Assembly: GCA_016720595.1 (NCBI GenBank)
Contig: JADKKI010000047.1
Span: 1 to 62,693, forward strand
Reading direction: 5' to 3'
DNA: 62,693 bases
From: Myxococcales bacterium
GTDB lineage: Bacteria; Myxococcota_A; Polyangia; Haliangiales; Haliangiaceae
The position numbers and the translations under genes were made by a program. The notes under the pieces were generated by a model that was not told the origin of the DNA, did not search any database, and saw only the letters and a program-made list of their open reading frames with translations. How positions within the stretch are numbered: the first letter of the stretch is position 1; every line of letters begins with the position of its first letter. Below, in pieces: positions 1 through 7,900 of the stretch.

Positions 1-1511
1 CGCAGCGCACTCCGCAGACCGGACGCGAGCCGGATCGTGTGCGCGCTGATCGCGGCCATCCGCGGCACCAGATCGCTCAGACCGGCGCTCAGCTCGGCGA
101 GCTGCGCGGGCCGCGCGAACGAGTCTGCATCCTGTCCGAGCGCGCGCGCGCGGGCGACGATCGCCAGCGCCACGGGGTCGTTCGCACACGCGACGATGCC
201 CAGGGTGGCCTTCCCCTTGGTGAAGTACTTCGAACCACTCTTCACCAGGACAAACGGCCAGTCGTGCGCGAAGTCCTTCGCGAAGATCGGATAGAGCGGC
301 GCAAGCGTGGTGTCGACGATGATGGGCACCTTCCGGCCCCAGCGCTGCGCATACGCGCGCACGCCCGTCATCAGCGCGCCGAAGTCATGCGCCTGCAGCT
401 CCGGGTTTGTCGGCGTCTCCAGGAACACGCAGGCCGGGGCACCGTCGAGCGCCGCGAGCGCCGCGAGCACGCGATCGACCAGCGTGGCGCTGTGGCCGGC
501 CGCGTCCTGCCCGATGACCGCGAGAGGCCTCGGGCGGATCGCGCCGCCGCGTGCGAGGAGATCGCTGATCAGCTGCCCCGTGCCGCCGTAGCCGTTCTGC
601 GCATAGAACAGCGCGACCGGATCCGGCCCGAGCACGTCCGCGACCGCGGTGAACACCGAGGCCTCGGCGGCGAGCCCCGTGCAGAAGTACAAGCTGTCGC
701 GGATCTGTGGAAACAACGCGCGCAGCCTCTGATCGCAGTCCGCCGCCGTCGCCTCGGTCATCACCGTGGGCTCGAGCCCGGCCACCCGCTCGAGCTCCGC
801 GCGTGCGTCCGCGGCGAGCAGCGCGGCCACGGTGCGTTTGCGGATCAGCTGGATGCCGTGCGGCGGGATGCGCGCGGCGTCTCGGATGAGGAGCACGCCG
901 CCGCGGGAAACGGCGAAGCACACCGCGTCCGCCGCACTGGCCTGCAGGTCTCCGGAGAACGGCGCGTCGGTGACGAGCACCGTGAGCACCCCGGGGCTGC
1001 GTACCGGCAGGTCCTCACGCCACTGCTCGTGGAGCTCGCAGCCGGCATCCCGCAGCGCGCGCTTCGCCTCGTCGGAGATCGGCAGCGAGCCCTGCGCGTA
1101 CACGCGGACCGGCAGGCTTCGCGTCGGCGACTCGATCACGGCGAGCCACGGCTTGGTCACCGATGCGAACGAGAAGCAGCGCGCGGCGTTCGTGCGGGAC
1201 TGGGTGTACAGCTCGAACACCGTCGAGAGGGGCTGCCCCAGGCGCGCGTAGTCGAACGGCAAGCCGACCACTGCAAGCCGGTCGCGGAGCTGGGCGGGCG
1301 CCTGGAGATCGGTCTCCACGATCTCGGAGAGCGCCTGCTCGAAGCGCTGCGCAAACCCGACGTCGGAGTCGAACCGTGACAGATCGTACGTCGTCGCGCG
1401 GTGATCCCAATCGTCGGGCAGAGCGCCCGCAGCGAGCAGCCGGGGCAGAGCCTTGGCGAGCTTCGCCGCGAGGCCGGGTCCGAGGTGCAGATCCTCGTTC
1501 GTCGTGGTCAT
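1..1511 (-). CDS. Cys/Met-metabolism-type PLP-dependent enzyme (partial, runs off left edge)
   Basis: About 503 residues are visible on the minus strand from an ATG at 1511; the C-terminus lies beyond the window. The later half carries the hallmarks of the cystathionine gamma-synthase/lyase fold: an ETPTNPEL stretch, then IIVDTT with the PLP-ring Asp, then the SGSKYF motif whose Lys (about residue 428) should form the Schiff base. The first 170 or so residues are not part of the usual 390-residue family core, so this is a long variant with an N-terminal extension. Family knowledge says these enzymes cleave or exchange gamma substituents of sulfur amino acids; the substrate here is not evident. 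It stands alone with no visible operon partner. Confidence 0.75.
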   Translation of the reverse strand, partial: MTTTNEDLHLGPGLAAKLAKALPRLLAAGALPDDWDHRATTYDLSRFDSDVGFAQRFEQALSEIVETDLQAPAQLRDRLAVVGLPFDYARLGQPLSTVFELYTQSRTNAARCFSFASVTKPWLAVIESPTRSLPVRVYAQGSLPISDEAKRALRDAGCELHEQWREDLPVRSPGVLTVLVTDAPFSGDLQASAADAVCFAVSRGGVLLIRDAARIPPHGIQLIRKRTVAALLAADARAELERVAGLEPTVMTEATAADCDQRLRALFPQIRDSLYFCTGLAAEASVFTAVADVLGPDPVALFYAQNGYGGTGQLISDLLARGGAIRPRPLAVIGQDAAGHSATLVDRVLAALAALDGAPACVFLETPTNPELQAHDFGALMTGVRAYAQRWGRKVPIIVDTTLAPLYPIFAKDFAHDWPFVLVKSGSKYFTKGKATLGIVACANDPVALAIVARARALGQDADSFARPAQLAELSAGLSDLVPRMAAISAHTIRLASGLRSAL

Positions 1512-1597
1512 CGCGCGCGAGGATAGCTGACTTCGCGATGCGGCCGCACTCGACGGAGATCAGGATTGCCGCGTCGCTCCGCCACCGCGACTGGGGC

Positions 1598-1678
1598 TCA
1601 GGCGATCTGGATGACGGTCTGCCCGCGAGCGTGTCCCTCGCCCACGTGCATCAGCGCCTCGGGGACCTCGACCGGCGC
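1598..1678 (-). pseudogene. Remnant of a zinc-type quinone oxidoreductase C-terminus
   Basis: The minus strand reads about 24 codons ending in a TGA at 1598-1600. The peptide ends GEGHARGQTVIQIA, which resembles the closing EEGHARGKVV strand of NADPH:quinone oxidoreductases of the alcohol dehydrogenase superfamily. Just upstream the reading frame loses all similarity and nothing resembling the catalytic or Rossmann domain remains. I read it as the decayed 3' end of such a gene left in a 280 bp intergenic gap. A chance match is possible because the segment is short. Confidence 0.4.
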
Positions 1679-1782
1679 GGAGTGCCTGCAGCGCCGTGGT
1701 CGCCCGAAGGTCACCGCGTCGCCGTAGGGGCTGAGCCGGATCAGGCTGCCCGTGACGACGTGGGAACCGGCCTCGTAGAGGG

Positions 1783-1788
1783 TACAGT
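1783..1788 (+). promoter_or_regulatory. Putative -10 hexamer of a leaderless promoter
   Basis: TACAGT lies six bases before the ATG at 1795 and no Shine-Dalgarno sequence intervenes. Transcription starting about 7 nt downstream would begin at or next to the start codon. Inferred from the pattern repeated through the window. Confidence 0.4.
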
Positions 1789-1794
1789 GCGGCG

Positions 1795-3156
1795 ATGAGC
1801 CGCTACGCGCTGGTTGTACTCGCGCTGGCCGGCTGCGGCGGCGTGGAGCGCACCCCGGTGACGAAGCGAGTCGCCGTGCTCGGCTACGCGAAGCCGCCGG
1901 AGATCGCGATGGTCACGCGGGGCGAGCGGGACATGGTGGAGCCGTGGGCGGCATCGCTCCGGGCCGCATCGACGGCGACGCTCGTCGCCGAGTATTCACG
2001 ACCGCCGAATCCGTGGCCGGTCCAAGCCGAGGCGGCCGAGCTGTGCGGCGAGGTCGACCGGGTCGGCGGCGTCGACGAGATCCTGGTGATCACCACGAAC
2101 GAGAAGGTCGAGAGGGACACGTCGTGCCTCGACAAGAAGTGCCCGTCGCTGGGCCTGTTCGAGCCCGAGCACGAGCGAGACCACGGCGGCTGCTGGTGCG
2201 TGAAGTGGCGCTACCACGGCACGAAGGTCACCGTGAAGACCGACCTGACGTCGCTGCGCGCATCGAGCTGCGAGGTGGTGCGCACAGAAGCGCTTCCGAT
2301 GAAGGTGGGCGATGCCTCGGCGGCGCACGGCGTCGAGTACGAGGCGGTCCAGACGCCGGAGGCGAAGGCGGGCATGGATGCCGATCTCGAGGCCGCGCGC
2401 GCCATGGCGCTCGAGAGGGTGAAGACCATCGCGCCGCACGTGGCATGGGTGTTCCCGCGCGAGAACCCCATCGAAAGCGTTGATGGGACCGCGCTCGTGG
2501 TCAGGACCAACCTGCTGCCGACCGATCGCGGGTACTTCCTCAAGCAAGCTTCGCGCGAGACGTTGCTCCCCGGCATCCGCGCGGTGAAGGTCGAAGGATC
2601 CACGACCACGCTCGAGACCAGCACGGCGATGCCGCCCGTGGAGGCGGGCGACGAGATCCACACCACGGTCGACATGCGCAGGGTCGCCGCGTACGGATCG
2701 ATCGGAGGTGGCGTGATGCGCGCGCAGGGCGAGACGCATGGCATGGCCTCGGGCGCGCTCGCGGCGCGATGGTCGTTCGATCGGCTGCCGGTGATGGCCG
2801 AGCTCTCGCTGCAGGGCGACGTGATCCCCAACTTCGATTCCTATCGCGGCATGGTGGGCGGCGCGGCCGGCTTCCGCGGTCCGTTCGAGCCGTTCGCACC
2901 CGTGCTGTTCGGCGAGCTCGGCGTCGGAACCGCGCGGCAAGGGCTCGGAGGGGCCCGGGCCTACGGCGGCTATGCGGGCATCGGCGCCGGCGTGGAGCTG
3001 TGGATCTCGAGCGTGTTCTTGTTCGCCGACATCCGCCGTCGCTGGTTCGCGTTGAGCGACTGGGAAGACGGCGATGGCAAGCCAGTCGAGGTCACCTACC
3101 CCGCCACGAGCTGGACCTCGACCACGGTGCAGCTCGGCGCCGGCCGTCGGTTCTAA
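1795..3156 (+). CDS. Lipoprotein with C-terminal outer-membrane barrel-like region
   Basis: A 453-residue protein with a short signal sequence and a lipobox LALAGC that puts the lipidated Cys at about residue 14. The first 280 residues are hydrophilic, contain a cluster of Cys (around residues 107-131) and match no family I know. From about residue 295 the sequence alternates polar and hydrophobic residues in glycine-rich strands and ends in Phe, as outer-membrane beta-barrels do. It may be a lipid-anchored surface protein whose C-terminus inserts into the outer membrane. The ATG was chosen because the signal peptide begins directly there and a TACAGT hexamer precedes it by 6 nt. Function unknown. 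Confidence 0.75.
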   Translation: MSRYALVVLALAGCGGVERTPVTKRVAVLGYAKPPEIAMVTRGERDMVEPWAASLRAASTATLVAEYSRPPNPWPVQAEAAELCGEVDRVGGVDEILVITTNEKVERDTSCLDKKCPSLGLFEPEHERDHGGCWCVKWRYHGTKVTVKTDLTSLRASSCEVVRTEALPMKVGDASAAHGVEYEAVQTPEAKAGMDADLEAARAMALERVKTIAPHVAWVFPRENPIESVDGTALVVRTNLLPTDRGYFLKQASRETLLPGIRAVKVEGSTTTLETSTAMPPVEAGDEIHTTVDMRRVAAYGSIGGGVMRAQGETHGMASGALAARWSFDRLPVMAELSLQGDVIPNFDSYRGMVGGAAGFRGPFEPFAPVLFGELGVGTARQGLGGARAYGGYAGIGAGVELWISSVFLFADIRRRWFALSDWEDGDGKPVEVTYPATSWTSTTVQLGAGRRF

Positions 3157-3304
3157 CGCGGTCACGCAAACTCTGCGCAGGACAGGCGGCAGCCGGCGAA
3201 ACCTGCGCACCGATCTTCGGATAGCTCGGGGCAACCTCGACCCCATGGCCCTTGGCTCGGCATGCGGTTCTGGCACTGACGGCCAGCTCGGCACGTGGAT
3301 TGCG

Positions 3305-3310
3305 AGGAGG
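3305..3310 (+). promoter_or_regulatory. Strong Shine-Dalgarno sequence
   Basis: AGGAGG with a 6-nt spacer before GTG 3317. It decides this start over the in-frame ATG at 3245, which has no ribosome-binding site and lies in sequence unlike the family. Confidence 0.7.
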
Positions 3311-3316
3311 GATGGC

Positions 3317-4159
3317 GTGTCGGAACGTGCGCGTCGCCCGCGATCCCTGTGGCCTCGCGAGCACGGTGCGTACATCCAGCTGTTCGTGCCGGTCGCGACC
3401 TCGTTGCTGGCGACGGGTTCGAGCTGGGCAGGAGCTGCGCTCGCCCTCGGCGCGGGATTCGCGTTCCTCGCGAGCGAGCCGCTCCGGGTGCTGATCGGGG
3501 CGCGTGGGCCGCGGATGCGTGAGCTCGCCGGGTCCCGAGCGCGGAGACGTCTCGCCCTGTTCGCTGCGCTCGCGGCCATCGCCGGCGGAACCGGCCTCGT
3601 GCTTGCCCCGAGGTCTGCCGTGGCGCTGACCATGCTGCTCGCACCGATGATCGGCTTCGTGCTGATCGCTTCGCGACGTGGGACGGTTCAGACCGTGCTC
3701 GGCGAGAGCGTCGCTGCCATCACGCTCGCCGGTGCTGGAGCGCCGGTTGCGCTGGCAGGCGGCATGAGGCTCGGCGATGCGCTGGCGATCTGGTTGGGTT
3801 GGTCTCTGGCCTACACAGCGACGGTGGTCGTCGTGCATCGCGTGCTCGCGCGCCACCTCCGCGCGAGGGCGCCGGCCGACGTGCGGTCCGAGCTCACGCT
3901 CGTCGTCCTCTGCGGGCTCCTCGCGGCAGCGAGCGTGGTTCTCCCACTGGTGCGGTTCGCGACGCCACTGGCGATCGCCGCGGTGCTCGTCCTCATCTGG
4001 ATGCCACGCGCGACACACTTGCGTGCGGTCGGGATCGCGTTCCTGGCGACCTCGCTCGTCGCTGCCGTGCTCGCGATCACGCCCCTGCGCGACGCGGCTC
4101 GCGACAACGAGATCGAGGCTTCCTTCCGCGCCGCGATGGCCGTGCACCAGCGTCGCTAG
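3317..4159 (+). CDS. YwiC-like integral membrane protein
   Basis: A 280-residue, very hydrophobic protein with about eight predicted membrane spans. The motif WPREHGAY at residues 12-19 is the family signature of YwiC-like proteins, which begin with a conserved PREHGA segment immediately before the first membrane helix. The GTG start is fixed by the AGGAGG at 3305-3310. The family sits in the cytoplasmic membrane and its biochemical role is not established; in Bacillus ywiC lies close to nitrate respiration genes, but nothing of that sort is present here. It stands between a lipoprotein gene and the metallopeptidase-lipoprotein pair without obvious functional connection. Confidence 0.75.
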   Translation: MSERARRPRSLWPREHGAYIQLFVPVATSLLATGSSWAGAALALGAGFAFLASEPLRVLIGARGPRMRELAGSRARRRLALFAALAAIAGGTGLVLAPRSAVALTMLLAPMIGFVLIASRRGTVQTVLGESVAAITLAGAGAPVALAGGMRLGDALAIWLGWSLAYTATVVVVHRVLARHLRARAPADVRSELTLVVLCGLLAAASVVLPLVRFATPLAIAAVLVLIWMPRATHLRAVGIAFLATSLVAAVLAITPLRDAARDNEIEASFRAAMAVHQRR

Positions 4160-4204
4160 CGCGCAACTCGTCGAGAAACGTGCCGGCGGCGAATGGGCCT
4201 GGGC

Positions 4205-4210
4205 TACACT
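4205..4210 (+). promoter_or_regulatory. Putative -10 hexamer of a leaderless promoter
   Basis: TACACT lies seven bases before ATG 4218, in the same arrangement as at 28009-28014. The gene would be transcribed from, or within a base or two of, its start codon. Confidence 0.4.
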
Positions 4211-4217
4211 CGAGGTG

Positions 4218-5060
4218 ATGCTAGAGGCCGAGCCGCACGCCAAGCAGCACCAGCTCGCCGAGCAAGGCGCACCCGCAACTGCGCTCGCCACGCCAGCGGG
4301 CACACAGGCGCCGGCGCCGTACATCATCCCGCCGGGCCCGAGCCCGACTGCCTCGGAGCAAGCGTACGGCGGGCCGCTGTACGACCAGCAGCCGGGCGCG
4401 ACGGCGCGGGCGGAGACCAAGGCGAACCCGAGAGCGGAGTTCGATCGGCTCGCGGGCGGAAACGTGCACTTCGACAAGGCGCCCGACGAGATCACGCTGC
4501 CGCAGGCCGCACAGAAGGGGTTGCAGCAGGAGTGGGATGCGTCGAAGCAAGGAACGCCAGGCGCGCAGGAGCACGGCGGCAACCTGGTGCGCAACCACGA
4601 TGGCAAGAGCAACTACGCGTGGCGCAGCGGCAAGCCCGGCAACGATCAGATGTACTCGCCTGACTACGACGACGTCGGCAAGGGGCAGAAGCTCGTCGGG
4701 GTCGGCCACACGCATCCGTACAAGAACGGCAAGGAGAACGTGTCATTCAGCGGCGAGGACATCTCGTCGGTCGTTGACGAGAGTCAGCCGATCAACCTCC
4801 TGCAGTCGGGCAAGACGCAGTACGTGATCGCGCGAACGGCGGAGTTCGAGGCGAGCCTGAAGAAGCTCGACGACGACGCCAAGGAGAGGCTCAAGCACTC
4901 GATCGAGGGCACCTGGTATGCGGCGTTCGGGCCCGATGGAGCAGCCCTGCCGGATGGTGCCTACCAGCAGCGCGTCGAGCGCGCCGTCCGCGTCACCTGC
5001 GCCACCTTCGACCTCGCCTACTACAGCGGGCAGGGCGGAACGCTCAAGCACGTGGTGTGA
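4218..5060 (+). CDS. JAMM/MPN-like metallopeptidase domain protein, toxin candidate
   Basis: A 280-residue protein with no signal peptide. Residues 1-75 are Pro/Ala/Gln-rich and look disordered. A compact domain follows, holding the zinc-binding signature of JAB/MPN peptidases: H164-T-H166-P, ten residues, then S178-x-x-D181. The upstream Glu that completes the site is probably in the QEHGG segment near residue 115. JAB-like domains of this kind occur in DUF4329-type and polymorphic-toxin proteins, where they act as isopeptidases or proteases. The stop codon TGA overlaps the start of the next gene, a small lipoprotein, so the two are translationally coupled; a toxin and envelope immunity protein is the likeliest reading, but no secretion tag is recognisable. 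Confidence 0.6.
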   Translation: MLEAEPHAKQHQLAEQGAPATALATPAGTQAPAPYIIPPGPSPTASEQAYGGPLYDQQPGATARAETKANPRAEFDRLAGGNVHFDKAPDEITLPQAAQKGLQQEWDASKQGTPGAQEHGGNLVRNHDGKSNYAWRSGKPGNDQMYSPDYDDVGKGQKLVGVGHTHPYKNGKENVSFSGEDISSVVDESQPINLLQSGKTQYVIARTAEFEASLKKLDDDAKERLKHSIEGTWYAAFGPDGAALPDGAYQQRVERAVRVTCATFDLAYYSGQGGTLKHVV

Positions 5061-5587
5061 TGCGGTTCCTGATCCTCACGATCGCGCTCGCCGCATGCGG
5101 GCACCCGCCGGTGAAGCCGGTCCCCGAGAACAAGAAGATGACGACCTCCTCCGACCCACAACCAGCGCCCGTCGTCGTCGCCCGCTCGGCGACCGAATGG
5201 AGTATCGAGGTCAAGCGCGTGCTCGGCACGCAGAGCGCGAGTGCACGGATCCTCGTCACGATCGCACCGGCAGCAGCGAGCCCGGCGCCGCACAGCGCTG
5301 TGGCGAGCGCCGTGGCGTGGCTCTCGCTCACGCGCATGGCGCTCACTGGCGGCGCGCCGAGCGATGCCGTCGACGCGGCTCGCCGCGGGATCGCCGACCT
5401 CGGTGATACGTACCGCCCCAAGGGCGTGAAGGACGACACCGGTCTCCACCTGCTCGATGCGAACTCCATGATCGCCAGCGGCAAGACCGCGGAGGGGGCG
5501 GAGGAGCTCGCGTCGATCCTCGACGCACGCATCGGCCTGTACTTCAGGCGCTACAAGGACGAAGTCCGGCGCCTCGAAGGCGAGTGA
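5060..5587 (+). CDS. Small lipoprotein coupled to the JAMM protein (possible immunity protein)
   Basis: A 175-residue protein beginning with a lipoprotein signal MRFLILTIALAACG, the lipidated Cys being residue 13. The mature part is a Pro-rich linker followed by two helical stretches resembling a small helical-repeat fold (residues 55-170). The ATG at 5060-5062 shares its A with the stop codon of the upstream gene; a GTG three bases earlier is also possible. Strict coupling to a predicted peptidase, and placement in the envelope, suggest that it guards against or localises that protein. No family recognised. Confidence 0.65.
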   Translation: MRFLILTIALAACGHPPVKPVPENKKMTTSSDPQPAPVVVARSATEWSIEVKRVLGTQSASARILVTIAPAAASPAPHSAVASAVAWLSLTRMALTGGAPSDAVDAARRGIADLGDTYRPKGVKDDTGLHLLDANSMIASGKTAEGAEELASILDARIGLYFRRYKDEVRRLEGE

Positions 5588-5609
5588 TCCACGCGGGGCC
5601 GTCCACGAG

Positions 5610-7091
5610 CTACGCCGCAGCAGGCGGGCCGAACCAGGTGGTCAGGGCATCAGCGAGCCCCGCCTGGGTCCGGTCTCCGACCCAAGCCACATATCCGTCG
5701 GGCCGGATCAACACGGCGGTGGGAGCCGCGACCGGTCCGAGTGATGGAAGCTCCCACGCACCGTCGAAGCTGGCGTCGATGACATGAACGCGATCGCGCC
5801 AGGGCGTGACCGCGAAGCCGCCGGGCTCACCGAGGTTGAGTAGCACCGGTCGACCGCGGTGCAGCAACGTGAAGACCCGCTGCGGCCCGCTGGCGGTGAC
5901 CAGATCGAGGTCGGGCATCCGGCGTCCGAGCAGCGGGTGTCCCTCGCCGAGGTCGTAGCGAATGTCGAGCCCCGACAGCCTCGCGGCGAAGCGCCGGCGA
6001 GCCTCGTCGCTGCCGAGGAGATCGGCCACCGTCTCGCGCAAGGCCGTCGTGCGTTCGTCGGGGCGGCGGAGCGCGACGGCCGCCATCGTGGCGCGCAGCA
6101 CGCGGGCACCGACCGGGTGGCGCTCCGCGTGATACGTGTCCAGCAGGCTCTCCGGCGAGGTCCCCTTGATCACCTGCGCCAGCTTCCATCCCAGGTTCAC
6201 CGCATCCCCGATTCCGGTCTGGATGCCCTGCCCTCCATCCGGGGCATGAACGTGTGCGGCGTCGCCAGCAAGGAAGACCCGTCGATCGCGGTAGGTCGCG
6301 GCCTGTCGCGTGACATCGGTGAACCGAGAGATCCAGGTGGGACTGTGGGTCCCGTAGTGGCTCCCGTACACCGCGACGAGCCCGTCGCGGAGATCGCGCA
6401 GCGTGGGTTCGCTCGTGGCTCCGATGTGCTCCTCGGTCAGCATGACCCGCACGGTTCCATTCTCCAGCTTGCTCAGGCCGTGAAGGCCGCGGTGGTCGCG
6501 GTGCATGCCCCACTTCGGCTCCTCGGTCATCTCGACCTCGGCGATCAGGTTGCTGGTAGTCGCATCCCACCCGAGAAACTCGATGCCGGCGGTCTTGCGG
6601 ATCACGCTGCGCCCGCCGTCGCAACCGACGAGATACTCGGCGCGGAGCGAGGGTCCGTCAGACAGCGCGATATCGACGCCCGTGTCGTCCTGCGCGAAGC
6701 CGACCACCTCACGTCCGCGGTAGATCGGCACCGCCAGTTCGTCGATCACCCAGCCGGCCAGGATTCGCTCGATGTGGTTCTGCCACAGGGCGAGCACGAA
6801 GTTGTGGCGGGTGGAAGCGTCGCTCATGTCCAGCGGGACACCCGCGTACTGCCAGACCGGATGTGTCTGTCCCGCGGAGACAAACCGATCGGCGACTCCG
6901 CGCTGGTCGAGGAGCTCGATGGTGCGTGCGAGCAGACCACCCGCGCGCTGGCCGAGAAGCTCCTGGCTCGGGCGTCGCTCGACGATGGCAACGTCGATCC
7001 GCGCGAGCGCCAGCTCGCCCGCCAGCATCAGTCCCGCCGGACCTCCGCCGGCGATCACCACTGCATGATGGGGGACCGTGTTGATCGTCAT
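5610..7091 (-). CDS. FAD-dependent aromatic monooxygenase (PheA/TfdB type)
   Basis: A 493-residue flavoprotein hydroxylase. The dinucleotide-binding GGGPAG occurs at residues 15-20, the central motif around VGCDGGRS near residue 165, and the FLAGDAAH ribityl-binding motif near residue 275, followed by GGQGIQTGIGDA. The last 120 residues form the thioredoxin-like C-terminal domain typical of phenol/polyketide hydroxylases and of rifampicin monooxygenase. Such enzymes use NADPH and O2 to hydroxylate or epoxidise aromatic rings in catabolism, antibiotic tailoring or resistance. The ATG at 7091 begins two residues before the first beta strand; the reading frame continues upstream without similarity. 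No pathway partner lies nearby. Confidence 0.85.
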   Translation of the reverse strand: MTINTVPHHAVVIAGGGPAGLMLAGELALARIDVAIVERRPSQELLGQRAGGLLARTIELLDQRGVADRFVSAGQTHPVWQYAGVPLDMSDASTRHNFVLALWQNHIERILAGWVIDELAVPIYRGREVVGFAQDDTGVDIALSDGPSLRAEYLVGCDGGRSVIRKTAGIEFLGWDATTSNLIAEVEMTEEPKWGMHRDHRGLHGLSKLENGTVRVMLTEEHIGATSEPTLRDLRDGLVAVYGSHYGTHSPTWISRFTDVTRQAATYRDRRVFLAGDAAHVHAPDGGQGIQTGIGDAVNLGWKLAQVIKGTSPESLLDTYHAERHPVGARVLRATMAAVALRRPDERTTALRETVADLLGSDEARRRFAARLSGLDIRYDLGEGHPLLGRRMPDLDLVTASGPQRVFTLLHRGRPVLLNLGEPGGFAVTPWRDRVHVIDASFDGAWELPSLGPVAAPTAVLIRPDGYVAWVGDRTQAGLADALTTWFGPPAAA

Positions 7092-7105
7092 GGCGGTGAC
7101 CGCCC

Positions 7106-7813
7106 TTACCTCGCCTCGAACGACACGATCGCGCCAACCCAGCTCGAGGCCGGACTCAGTGTCCAGTTGAGCTCGTAGGTCCCTGGCGGTTGCCAGGCAA
7201 ACGCGGCCCGCCCGCCCGCAGCGGACGGAGTCGCGAACGGATTCAGCTCGGTGAATCCGGGCGTCTCCACGAGCGTTGCAGTCGTGGTCACGTCGGAGAA
7301 CGCCACCGCTCCGATCACGAGGCTGTCGACGCTGGTGGACAGCGAGCCGGTCGCCGCGAGCGACGACATCGCCGCCGGGGCCGACGCCCCAGCGACGAAC
7401 GGCATCGCGGCAGGGCACGTCCACTCGGAGAGACTCGCGGCCATCGAATACGGCACGGACAGCTGGACGGCGACCGAGCTCACCGACTTCGCGCCGGCCA
7501 CATACCAGAGATCGAGCGCTGCGTTGTTCAACGAAGATGGCAGGAGCACCGGCGCATGGATCCAGGTGTTCCCATCATCGACGATGCTCGCGATCCGGCT
7601 CTGCGTGAACGTTCCCACGGTCGTGAGCACGAGGAGGCTGCCCATCTCGGTGGGATTGGGCTCGAGCGTCAGTGTGACGCCCGTCGTGATGAGGCCCTGC
7701 ACCTGCTGACGCGGGAGGCGCTCGCAGGCAACGCCGTCGGGTGGAGTGAACCCGAACACCACGTCGCAGCCAGCCAGCCACGCTGCCAACATCGTGATCC
7801 CGAGCCGGTGCAC
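7106..7813 (-). CDS. Lipoprotein of the CDVVFG type
   Basis: A 235-residue protein with a GTG start, a signal peptide and lipobox LAGC; the mature N-terminus reads CDVVFGF, a beginning I associate with secreted proteins of Kofleriaceae-like myxobacteria. The remainder is rich in beta strands, Ser, Thr and Val, and fits a jelly-roll or carbohydrate-binding-like sandwich. A WTLSPASSWVGAIVSF ending is typical of single-domain extracellular lectin-like proteins. It lies 14 bp upstream of the monooxygenase in the same direction, but a functional link is doubtful. Function unknown. Confidence 0.7.
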   Translation of the reverse strand: MHRLGITMLAAWLAGCDVVFGFTPPDGVACERLPRQQVQGLITTGVTLTLEPNPTEMGSLLVLTTVGTFTQSRIASIVDDGNTWIHAPVLLPSSLNNAALDLWYVAGAKSVSSVAVQLSVPYSMAASLSEWTCPAAMPFVAGASAPAAMSSLAATGSLSTSVDSLVIGAVAFSDVTTTATLVETPGFTELNPFATPSAAGGRAAFAWQPPGTYELNWTLSPASSWVGAIVSFEAR

Positions 7814-7888
7814 GCGCCAATCCTCCCATACCCGGGCAATCCTGATATCGGATCAGCACCGGATGCGAGCGGGTACAACAAACCGGCG

Positions 7889-7894
7889 TATGGT
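7889..7894 (+). promoter_or_regulatory. Putative -10 hexamer of a leaderless promoter
   Basis: TATGGT lies six bases before ATG 7901. No ribosome-binding site is visible for this gene. Confidence 0.4.
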
Positions 7895-7900
7895 CCCACC

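Noticed and set aside
39..1379. A 446-codon plus-strand open frame across the PLP-enzyme gene
   Set aside because: It is Arg/His/Asp-rich without any domain; the minus strand reads a complete PLP-enzyme sequence with family motifs and runs off the edge.
1996..3633. A 545-codon minus-strand open frame
   Set aside because: Shadow of the lipoprotein and YwiC-like genes; high-GC antisense frames are often open, and its sequence is low-complexity Arg/Ala.
5859..7178. A 439-codon plus-strand frame opposite the flavin monooxygenase
   Set aside because: The minus strand carries all flavin motifs; the plus frame has none.
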